Part shown: positions 6,334-10,872 of the stretch, piece by piece | How the letters are laid out: the number at the start of each line of letters is the position of its first letter | Position numbering within the stretch: position 1 is the first letter of the stretch | Origin: JBQTIQ01 sp052387955 | GTDB taxonomy: Bacteria > Actinomycetota > Acidimicrobiia > Acidimicrobiales > JACDCH01 | Assembly (NCBI GenBank): GCA_052387955.1 | Contig: JBQTIQ010000007.1 | Coordinates: forward strand, 1 to 10,872 | Direction: 5' to 3' | DNA length: 10,872 bases | Notes under the pieces: model-generated | The model's database searches: none | What the model was told of the DNA's origin: nothing | The model's input: only the letters and a program-made list of their open reading frames with translations | Made by a program: the position numbers and the translations under genes

Positions 6334-7536
6334 CTAGCCCCAGTGGGAACGGACGGTGGAGGGTCTGGAGCCGACGTCCCCCAGGTCGGAGCGGGCGCGC
6401 TGGCGGGCCAGGGACCACCTCAGCTGCTCCTCGGGGAACTCGTCGGGCGAGCGCCGGCGAAAATGGCGCTCCAGGAGCGGCTCGGGATCGGCGCCGGCGT
6501 TCATCGCGTCGCACGGCGCCCGATAGGCGCAGACCGAGCAGCGCTGTGGCGCCGGGTCGGGGGGTGTGCGGGCCGCCGTCACCATCTCGGCCGCCACCCG
6601 GCCCATGTACCGGCCGACGTCGCCGACCGAGCGCCGGCTGCGGCGGACGTACGTACGCCGCACGAACTCGTTGCCCTGCTGGAGGAGGATCTCGTCCTGC
6701 GCTGGCGAGCGGTTGTCGTCGTGCACCACCGGGGCGCTGTCGTCGCCGCCGACCGTCAGTGGGCTCCGTCGGTAGTTGGGGTGGCGCTTGCCGGTCATGT
6801 CCCGCTTGTCCAGCACCTCGATGTCGGGGCGACCGATGCCGTGGTCGTGGCGGGGGGCTGCCGCGCAGGCGTCGAGGCGCAGCTCGTTGAGAACGGTGCC
6901 GGCCAGGCGCAGCTGGGGGTAGGACACCTCGAGCGCCCACATGTTCCACAGCGCCACCGACGGGCCCAGGAGCTCGTCCTCGGGGCACCAGCGGTCGGGA
7001 ACGACCCGGTGCTCGACGGCCCACCACTGGTCATCGTCGTCGGAGAAGAGCTGGTCGAGCCGGGCGAAGTACCGCACCGGCCGGCGATCGGGAGTCCCCA
7101 GCTCGTCTTCGGGGGCATCGGGATCGGCGATGTGGGCCCACACGGCATGGTCGGCGAACACCGAGGCGAAGTCGTCGACCTGCATCGCCCAGTCGAGGTA
7201 GTGACCGAGCACGGTCTCACCGAGGGCGATGTGGTCGGCGAAGTCACTTTCTACATCGGCCGTGAACGGCTGGACCGCTTCGTGGGCGGCACGGTCCTCC
7301 CCCATCGAGCGCAGGAAGCCCCGGAGGGCGAGCGGCCGCACGATGGTGCGGTCCCACTCGTCCATGGCGGGGAGGTAGTAGGCCGCCAGGGCGCAGTAGA
7401 TCGCCTTGTCGAACTCGAACGGCGGTGGCAGGGACGGCAGGTAGCCCTGGCGGACCGAAGCGCTCAGGTCCCACTGCCGGCGGCACCGGAGGAACCCGTC
7501 GATCTCCCGCGGTCGCAGCACGTACGTCCACGTCAC
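6334..7536 (-). CDS. PD-(D/E)XK nuclease superfamily (Cas4/RecB-like) protein with Fe-S cysteine signature
   Basis: This 400-aa protein resembles the RecB/Cas4/AddB nuclease family. It opens with LRPREIDGFLRCRRQWDLS (residues 7-25), the usual start of these domains (SxSxLxxFxxCPRxxxY-like). It ends with CSVCAYRAPC (C333, C336, C342), a C-x2-C-x5-C set that with C18 gives the four cysteines of a Cas4/AddB-type 4Fe-4S cluster. The central RYFARLDQLF (155-164) and WWAVEHRVV (171-179) align by pattern with the GxxDR and (D/E)xK active-site strands, giving D161 and E175. R177 stands where the catalytic lysine is expected, so activity may be altered or lost. It may process DNA ends or be a non-catalytic relative. 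No helicase or cas gene lies nearby. The start is GTG at 7536, with only a weak ribosome site. Confidence 0.68.
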   Translation of the reverse strand: MTWTYVLRPREIDGFLRCRRQWDLSASVRQGYLPSLPPPFEFDKAIYCALAAYYLPAMDEWDRTIVRPLALRGFLRSMGEDRAAHEAVQPFTADVESDFADHIALGETVLGHYLDWAMQVDDFASVFADHAVWAHIADPDAPEDELGTPDRRPVRYFARLDQLFSDDDDQWWAVEHRVVPDRWCPEDELLGPSVALWNMWALEVSYPQLRLAGTVLNELRLDACAAAPRHDHGIGRPDIEVLDKRDMTGKRHPNYRRSPLTVGGDDSAPVVHDDNRSPAQDEILLQQGNEFVRRTYVRRSRRSVGDVGRYMGRVAAEMVTAARTPPDPAPQRCSVCAYRAPCDAMNAGADPEPLLERHFRRRSPDEFPEEQLRWSLARQRARSDLGDVGSRPSTVRSHWG

Positions 7537-7646
7537 TGCCGCTCAAGGGTACCTTCCCGCCCCCCGCCCGGCCCGATGAACGCTCGGCCGGCGCATGCCA
7601 CACATCCGGTGGCACTTCGTCCTACCTCCTGGCGCCGCCCGATGGG

Positions 7647-7913
7647 CTAGCGCTTGGCCTCCTTGCCCTTGTTCACCCCCGCCTTCTTGGCCGGCGCCTT
7701 CTTCTCGGCCGCCTTCTTGGCCGTTGGCTTCTTGGCCGCCGGGGCCCTCCCCACTACCGTCACCGCGCCGGCGCCGGGGGCGAAGGTGGATTCGCCGCCG
7801 GAGTCCCACTCGACGGTCAGCAACGTGCCGCTCACCCCGGTCACGCGCCCCGACCGCTTCAGTTGGCCGACCTTGTTCGAGGCAACTTCGACCTGGTCAC
7901 CGACGTTCACCAT
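7647..7913 (-). CDS. DUF1918-like small protein with lysine-rich PAKKA tail
   Basis: This 88-aa basic protein has two parts. Residues 1-56 form a small beta-rich domain (VGDQVEVASNKVGQ, then LTVEWDSGGESTFAPG) with the pattern of DUF1918: a GD start, a G-x-x-G turn and a W-x-x-G-x-E-S-x-F-x-P-G ending. Residues 57-88 are a disordered tail of KK pairs (AKKPTAKKAAEKKAPAKKAG), like the DNA-binding tails of mycobacterial HupB and histone H1-like bacterial proteins. Nucleic-acid or nucleoid binding is a reasonable inference but unproven. The start is ATG at 7913, with GGAGG 8 nt upstream; the open frame runs far upstream but only through the S4 gene's antisense and repeat DNA. It appears to be transcribed alone or after the S4-domain gene, 203 nt upstream. 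Confidence 0.8.
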   Translation of the reverse strand: MVNVGDQVEVASNKVGQLKRSGRVTGVSGTLLTVEWDSGGESTFAPGAGAVTVVGRAPAAKKPTAKKAAEKKAPAKKAGVNKGKEAKR

Positions 7914-7921
7914 GTCCGATA

Positions 7922-7926
7922 CCTCC
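7922..7926 (-). promoter_or_regulatory. Ribosome binding site of the DUF1918-like gene
   Basis: Read on the minus strand this is GGAGG, 8 nt before the ATG at 7913. It fixes the short 88-aa reading of a frame that is open for much longer. Confidence 0.75.
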
Positions 7927-8023
7927 GCTGGCGGTCCTTGGCCTGCGCATACTGCCGTCGCGAGCGCCGCCGCCGTCAAGTGGCGGCCCACCGCCACGGC
8001 CCCACGGTCGCCCTGGGGCATGG

Positions 8024-8092
8024 CCATCGATGCGGAAAGGGGAGCGCCAGCGCAGGCGCGGGACCGGTCCGGCCTGCGTGGCCGAGGATCGC
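8024..8092 (+). repeat. Intergenic structured repeat, copy B
   Basis: This copy lies in the gap between the S4-domain gene and the DUF1918-like gene. It has the intact stem GCGCC (8044-8048) / GGCGC (8055-8059) with loop AGCGCA, the GGCCTGCGTGGCC hairpin and a GAGGATCGC end (consensus GGGGAACGC). It ends 24 nt from the S4 gene stop codon. Confidence 0.7.
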
Positions 8093-8116
8093 CGGCATCC
8101 ACGCCGAGGGCACCCG

Positions 8117-8464
8117 TCAATCGCGACCGGCCCGCCACCGGTCGAGCTCGCGTCGCTCGCGTTTGGTGGGCCGGCCCGCGCCCCGCTCGCGGGCGGCCAC
8201 CTTGTCCTCGTCCGGCGCCGGCGTGTGGTCGATGTAGCACGTCGCTGCGACAGGGGCGCCGACCCGGGACGCGATCACCCGCGTGACCTCGACGACGCGG
8301 TCCCGGTCGCCTCCGCGGACCTCGATCCGGTCGCCGACCGTTGCCGGGCTGGCCGCCTTGGCCGCGGCCCCGTTCAGCCGTACGTGCCCGGCGCGACAGG
8401 CGGCGGTGGCTACGGTCCGGCTCTTGGTCAGCCGGACGGCCCACAGCCACCGGTCGATGCGCAC
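8117..8464 (-). CDS. RNA-binding S4 domain protein (Hsp15/HslR-like)
   Basis: This 115-aa protein is close to the Hsp15 family. Hsp15 binds 50S subunits carrying a stalled nascent chain and helps recycle them; that role is known for E. coli and only inferred here. The S4 core starts RIDRWLWAVRLTKSRT (residues 2-17) and continues with A-A-C-R-A-G-H-V-R-L-N-G (21-32), the typical RNA-binding helix-turn, then VGDRIEV (43-49). The C-terminal basic segment GRPTKRERRELDRWR (97-111) is also characteristic. I start at GTG 8464 because GGGGTGG lies 5 nt upstream and the protein then begins exactly like Hsp15; a GTG three codons upstream (8473) is possible. The gene is divergent from the unknown plus-strand gene at 8828. 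Confidence 0.88.
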   Translation of the reverse strand: MRIDRWLWAVRLTKSRTVATAACRAGHVRLNGAAAKAASPATVGDRIEVRGGDRDRVVEVTRVIASRVGAPVAATCYIDHTPAPDEDKVAARERGAGRPTKRERRELDRWRAGRD

Positions 8465-8469
8465 CGCGT

Positions 8470-8476
8470 CCACCCC
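8470..8476 (-). promoter_or_regulatory. Ribosome binding site of the S4-domain gene
   Basis: Read on the minus strand this is GGGGTGG, 5 nt before the GTG at 8464. It decides between two GTG starts three codons apart. Confidence 0.55.
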
Positions 8477-8642
8477 GCAATGGTGGCAAGCGGCGGCCGT
8501 CGGCGCACCCCGGGCCGGCATCGTCGGCGGGCCGGCGGCATCGTTTCCCGTGCTGACCCGGGTTGCGGCCACGCCGATCGAGGTACCGTGACCGGTGATG
8601 CAAGCGCCGGTGCGCCCCCGCCACGTGCATGTCGATCGGTCC

Positions 8643-8692
8643 ATCGGTACGAGCGCCGGATCGCCAGCGTCGGCGCGGCCCAGCACGACCCG
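8643..8692 (+). repeat. Intergenic structured repeat, copy C1 (diverged)
   Basis: This copy begins ATCGGTACGAGCGCCGGATCGC and continues through GGCGCGGCCCAGCACG. The stem has one mismatch (TCGCC against GGCGC), and the right-hand hairpin and GGGGAACGC end are missing or decayed. Confidence 0.6.
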
Positions 8693-8695
8693 TGA

Positions 8696-8740
8696 GGTCG
8701 ACCCTGCCGCCGACGCAAACGCCGGAGCGCCAGCGCAGGC
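8696..8740 (+). repeat. Intergenic structured repeat, copy C2 (truncated, 45-bp unit)
   Basis: This is a 45-bp unit starting GGTCGACCCTGCC; the same start recurs at 8741, and the following bases (CCGA.GC.A.CGCCGGAGCGCCA) match copy C3 closely. It keeps GCGCC-AGCGCA-GGCGG, four of five stem pairs, then stops before the right-hand hairpin. Confidence 0.65.
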
Positions 8741-8819
8741 GGTCGACCCTGCCACCGATGCGAGCGCCGGAGCGCCATTGGAGGCGCGGCCCAGCACGGC
8801 CTGCGTGGCCGGGGAACGC
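8741..8819 (+). repeat. Intergenic structured repeat, copy C3
   Basis: This copy begins with GGTCGACCCTGCC like C2, then CCGATGCGAGCGCCGGAGCG. The stem GCGCC (8772-8776) / GGCGC (8783-8787) is perfect with a different loop, ATTGGA. It ends with GGCCTGCGTGGCCGGGGAACGC, 8 nt before the start codon of the next gene. Confidence 0.75.
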
Positions 8820-8827
8820 AGCTAGCA

Positions 8828-9280
8828 ATGCGGCTGTTCATCAACATGGACGAGACCGGCGCTCCCGAGGGCGAGCCGGGAGCCTGCGTGCTGGCGGCCA
8901 GGGTGGAGTTCGCCGGCGACGAGGCCGATCTGGTCGAGCGCTACGGCCTCTACCGGGCCCCGCTGGTCCGCACCGGGGACCGCATGGTCACCCTCGACGA
9001 CCTCCGGACGGAGGGGACCACCGAGCTGGGCCGGAGCTTCGACGAGCTGAACGCCTTCGCCAGCCTGTTGGCCGCGTCGCTCGATCGCCTGCCCGAGATG
9101 CTCGACCGGGTGCGGGCGTTCTATTCGATGCAACGGGGCGCCTACGGCGGCACCGGCGGTCAGGACGACATCCGTGACGTCGCCGCCAGCTCGGTCATCG
9201 GGGCCGGACTGCCGGCGAGGGCCGACTACAGCGCCAAGATGCGGGTGATCACCTATCCCCGTCCCACGGCCGGCGCCTGA
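8828..9280 (+). CDS. Hypothetical protein, 150 aa
   Basis: I do not recognise a family. The protein has no signal peptide or membrane segment. It opens with a short strand (MRLFINMDETG), has an acidic middle, then a predicted helical region (SFDELNAFASLLAASLDRLPEMLDRVRAFYSM, about residues 72-103) followed by a glycine-rich turn (RGAYGGTGGQDD) and a short strand end (MRVITYPRP). Codon third positions are almost all G or C and the frame stays open over its whole length, supporting a real gene. The ATG is 8 nt after the end of a repeat copy, and no ribosome site is well placed: GGGGAA in the repeat is about 14 nt away. Translation may therefore depend on the repeat end or be leaderless. It converges on the 9418 gene. 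Confidence 0.7.
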   Translation: MRLFINMDETGAPEGEPGACVLAARVEFAGDEADLVERYGLYRAPLVRTGDRMVTLDDLRTEGTTELGRSFDELNAFASLLAASLDRLPEMLDRVRAFYSMQRGAYGGTGGQDDIRDVAASSVIGAGLPARADYSAKMRVITYPRPTAGA

Positions 9281-9299
9281 GACGGGCTGCGGGCTAGGT

Positions 9300-9316
9300 G
9301 GGGGGCTGCGCCCCCC
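9300..9316. terminator. Perfect GC hairpin between convergent genes
   Basis: GGGGGGC (9300-9306) pairs perfectly with GCCCCCC (9310-9316) around a TGC loop. It lies 20 nt after the stop of the plus-strand 150-aa gene and before the end of the convergent 135-aa gene. There is no U-tract, as expected for GC-rich actinobacterial hairpin terminators. Confidence 0.6.
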
Positions 9317-9417
9317 CGGGCCCCCATCGCCGCCCGGCTCCCTGGCGGTCGCTCGGTCGGCATCCGCTCGGTCCCGGAACTTGTCACAACGTCAAGCATT
9401 CTCAGAACCGAGCAGAT

Positions 9418-9825
9418 CTAGGCCCGCTCGTAGCTGAACTGGGGCCGGGCCATCGCCGCCCAGCGGCGGCGAGCTTCCAGCGGCGAGGCGGCGGGCGCGA
9501 AGTAGTCGCTCGGCACCACCACCGTGAGTCCCTGGAACTGGATGCGCAGCCCGATGTCCTGGCCCAAGCGGTGCCAGAGCCCGGCTACGGCCTCGGTCAC
9601 CTCGAAGGAGATAGCCGACCGGTCGCGGTGACGGGTCTGCACGCCGATCCAGACCTGTCGGCTCCCCGAACAGGGCCGGACGGTGGCACCGGTCACATGA
9701 GGGATGGCCTTCACCAGCTCGTCGGCCAAATCCGCGGCTCGGCCCTGGACCACGTCTGCCCAGTCGGCGGCGCAAGAAGCTCCCTGATCAACGCCGGCCG
9801 GCTCGTAGTAGGCAGATCGGTCCAT
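9418..9825 (-). CDS. Hypothetical protein, 135 aa
   Basis: I do not recognise a family. The protein is soluble-looking, with a helix (VQGRAADLADELVKAI, about residues 26-41), then several alternating hydrophobic strands (VTGATVRP, QVWIGVQT, SAISFEV), a helix around EAVAGLWHRLG and a strand pair (LRIQFQG, TVVVPSDYF). It ends in a basic RRRWAAMARPQF tail. This alpha-plus-beta pattern suggests one compact domain. The ATG at 9825 is my choice: the frame is open upstream to 9942, but those codons run through an inverted-repeat element and read as low-complexity sequence. A GGGGGAG lies about 12 nt before this ATG, rather far for a ribosome site. The insertion of the element just upstream may have replaced or changed its promoter. 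Confidence 0.65.
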   Translation of the reverse strand: MDRSAYYEPAGVDQGASCAADWADVVQGRAADLADELVKAIPHVTGATVRPCSGSRQVWIGVQTRHRDRSAISFEVTEAVAGLWHRLGQDIGLRIQFQGLTVVVPSDYFAPAASPLEARRRWAAMARPQFSYERA

Positions 9826-9864
9826 GGGCCCAGCACACTCCCCCAGCTGAAGTGACCTGCGGTC

Positions 9865-10029
9865 AGTGTCCCGTCCGGTTGATCCGTTGGACATTTCGGC
9901 CGGGCTGTGCGTCGCTGGCAAGGACGCAGGGCGAAGGCGCAATCGGGCATCTGCGGTGAGACCGAGGACGCAGCCAGCGGCGCTCAGACCGAGTCGAAAT
10001 TACCGACATGATCAGCTGGACGGGACACT
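9865..10029. mobile_element. MITE-like element with long imperfect terminal inverted repeats
   Basis: The outer 12 bases AGTGTCCCGTCC (9865-9876) recur inverted at 10018-10029 without mismatch. The arms continue inward as GATC, TTTCG, CGG-CTG-GCG and CGCTGGC blocks, to 9919 on the left and from 9973 on the right. By hand alignment about 43 of 55 positions match, with two 1-nt gaps. The loop of 53 nt contains GGACGCAG twice. There is no transposase frame, so it would be a non-autonomous element or a solo remnant of an insertion sequence. No clear target-site duplication is seen: the flanks are GGTC on the left and AGGG on the right. The parent family is not identified. Confidence 0.55.
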
Positions 10030-10116
10030 AGGGGAACAATCCACCCGGACCGCCCGAGGGGAAAGAGGCGTGTCCCGGATGCCAGAACCTTGCTAAGGAA
10101 ACTTTCCACTGATCGT

Positions 10117-10139
10117 CCCTCCGTGAGGCCCGGGGAGGG
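10117..10139 (-). terminator. Hairpin after the coiled-coil gene
   Basis: CCCTCC (10117-10122) pairs with GGAGGG (10134-10139) around an 11-nt loop, starting about 10 nt past the stop codon of the coiled-coil gene in its direction of transcription. No U-tract follows. This is a candidate terminator only. Confidence 0.35.
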
Positions 10140-10149
10140 TGCGCCATAA

Positions 10150-10617
10150 TCAGTCCGCCGGGGCCAGGGCCGCCTCGGACCGCCGGCCGGCCCTTTCGGC
10201 CAGGGCTTTGGTCCGGGCCGCCGACCGGGCGGTGACCTTGCGGGCGTGGCGCGCCGCCAGGCGGCCCTGCTCGAGGGCATCGTCGCGGACGGCTCGGGTG
10301 CTCGCGACGCCTCGGTGCAGCGCCGGCTCGACGCCGTCGAGCAGGCCGCCGACCCGCTCGGGACGGCGGCGACGGCGCTGGCGCTTGGCCCGTTCCAGGC
10401 GCTGGGCCGCCTTGGCGGCGTCTTGGATTGCCTGCTTGACCTGCTTTTCCGCTGCGGCGATTGCGGACTCGGCCGCGACCCGGGCCATCTCGGCCTGGTC
10501 GAGGGCAGCCTCGGCGTCACGCCGCGACCGCTCGGCTTGGCGGAGCTTCTCCTTGTTGCTGTGGAACGAGACGGTCCCGAGCGTCCCCACGGAGAGCGCC
10601 TTGCGGATCAGGCCCAT
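10150..10617 (-). CDS. Alanine/arginine-rich coiled-coil protein
   Basis: This 155-aa basic protein starts with MGLIRKALSVGTLGTVSFHSN, a short amphipathic or weakly hydrophobic leader seen at the start of uncharacterised actinobacterial small proteins. It continues as one long helix of alternating charged and alanine-rich heptads (about residues 22-80: KEKLRQAERSRRDAEAAL, then AAEKQVKQAIQDAAKAAQRL). A strongly basic stretch RAKRQRRRRRPERVGG (76-91) and a second basic Ala/Arg helix follow. No enzyme motif is present. Membrane-surface association through the N-terminus or nucleic-acid binding through the arginine cluster are both possible. The ATG at 10617 has an AGGAGG at 5-nt spacing, the best ribosome site in the window. 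It appears to be a single-gene unit. Confidence 0.75.
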   Translation of the reverse strand: MGLIRKALSVGTLGTVSFHSNKEKLRQAERSRRDAEAALDQAEMARVAAESAIAAAEKQVKQAIQDAAKAAQRLERAKRQRRRRRPERVGGLLDGVEPALHRGVASTRAVRDDALEQGRLAARHARKVTARSAARTKALAERAGRRSEAALAPAD

Positions 10618-10622
10618 GTCAG

Positions 10623-10628
10623 CCTCCT
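10623..10628 (-). promoter_or_regulatory. Consensus ribosome binding site of the coiled-coil gene
   Basis: Read on the minus strand this is a perfect AGGAGG, 5 nt before the ATG at 10617. It is the strongest in the window and suggests efficient translation. Confidence 0.8.
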
Positions 10629-10872
10629 GAAATCGATCGGCGGCGCCGCCGAATCTACCGGGGGCTGCGGCCCGATCCGACCTCGCTGCGCAGGCACGAA
10701 GGCTACGAAGGGCGGGTACGAAGCGCCGCCGACCAGCCCGCCCGGCTCATGTAAGGGACATCGGCACTGTGGGTCCACCACGGGGTCGGGGTCCCAGGGT
10801 TGCATGGTCATCCCGGCTGGTCCGGGGGGTGGCGTCGAGTTCGACTCTGGGGGAGGTCCGTGAGGGCTTTAG

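Larger units (their letters stand above)
8465..8827. other. 363-nt divergent gap filled largely by repeat copies
   Basis: The S4-domain gene leaves to the left and the unknown gene to the right. The right half (from about 8643) is three head-to-tail repeat copies. The left half (8477-8640) shows no gene, RNA or clear promoter to me. Long open frames cross it on both strands, but they only translate the repeat in different frames. Confidence 0.6.
9826..10149. other. 324-nt gap carrying an inverted-repeat element
   Basis: Between the 135-aa gene and the coiled-coil gene there is no convincing coding frame. The gap holds the MITE-like element (9865-10029), a short palindrome GGAAACTTTCC (10097-10107) and a hairpin (10117-10139) after the coiled-coil gene. 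Its base composition is less GC-rich than the surrounding genes. Confidence 0.6.

Noticed and set aside
4902..6890. 662-codon open frame on the plus strand
   Set aside because: It overlaps the DUF501, SDR and nuclease-like genes in a wrong frame, and its second half is Arg/Pro-rich noise.
8643..8827. Open frames through the repeat cluster encoding Ala/Gly/Pro/Arg-rich peptides
   Set aside because: The repeat is open in several frames on both strands and all give repetitive peptides; structure is kept rather than any reading frame.
7914..8828. Long upstream extension of the DUF1918-like frame on the minus strand
   Set aside because: It translates repeat DNA and the wrong frame of the S4-domain gene; a clear GGAGG site marks the internal ATG at 7913.
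10608..10811. 67-codon minus-strand frame upstream of the coiled-coil gene
   Set aside because: It overlaps the consensus ribosome site and the start of the coiled-coil gene in another frame, with no recognisable features; the 10618-10872 region otherwise shows no gene.
10810..10860. tRNA/tmRNA-like T-arm (GAGTTCGACTC)
   Set aside because: The bases flanking the loop do not form a 5-bp T stem with a 7-nt loop, and no matching acceptor or anticodon arm is present.
10860..10872. Possible gene start GTG at the window edge after GGGGGAGG
   Set aside because: Spacing to the purine-rich block is only about 2-3 nt and just four codons are visible, including a TTA that is rare in such genomes.

Overview
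The window is very GC-rich, uses GTG starts freely, has G/C-loaded third codon positions and lacks U-tailed terminators. These traits, together with the adjacent pair DUF501 protein / short Ppx-GppA phosphatase (known side by side in mycobacteria and other Actinomycetota), point to a chromosomal segment of an actinobacterium. The deep, environmental Acidimicrobiia type is my inference; it cannot be proved from this window. No phage, plasmid, CRISPR, rRNA or tRNA signal was found.

Layout. Positions 86-5309 hold five minus-strand genes, in transcription order: DUF501 protein, Ppx/GppA-type phosphatase (4-nt overlap), then after a 120-nt gap with a structured repeat a class V aminotransferase, an acetoacetyl-CoA-synthetase-like acyl-CoA ligase, and a RimJ/RimL-type GNAT acetyltransferase. 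A divergent gap (5310-5547) with two repeat copies leads to a plus-strand atypical SDR oxidoreductase, which converges on a minus-strand PD-(D/E)XK/Cas4-like protein carrying an apparent Fe-S cysteine signature. Next come two small minus-strand nucleic-acid-binding candidates: a DUF1918-like protein with a lysine-rich PAKKA tail and an Hsp15-like S4 protein. A 363-nt divergent gap with three repeat copies precedes a plus-strand protein of unknown function. That gene converges on an unknown 135-aa minus-strand gene, followed by a 165-bp MITE-like inverted-repeat element and a minus-strand coiled-coil protein. The last 255 nt contain no convincing gene.

How the parts fit. The DUF501-Ppx pair is a translationally coupled unit. 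The aminotransferase, ligase and acetyltransferase look like a second co-directional group, probably metabolic, but no pathway can be named. The other genes are mostly single units.

The most unusual material lies between genes. One family of GC-rich repeats (seven copies, all in the same orientation) occupies four intergenic gaps and keeps a GCGCC-N6-GGCGC stem while its loop changes. A separate element near 9865-10029 has about 55-bp imperfect terminal inverted repeats and no transposase.
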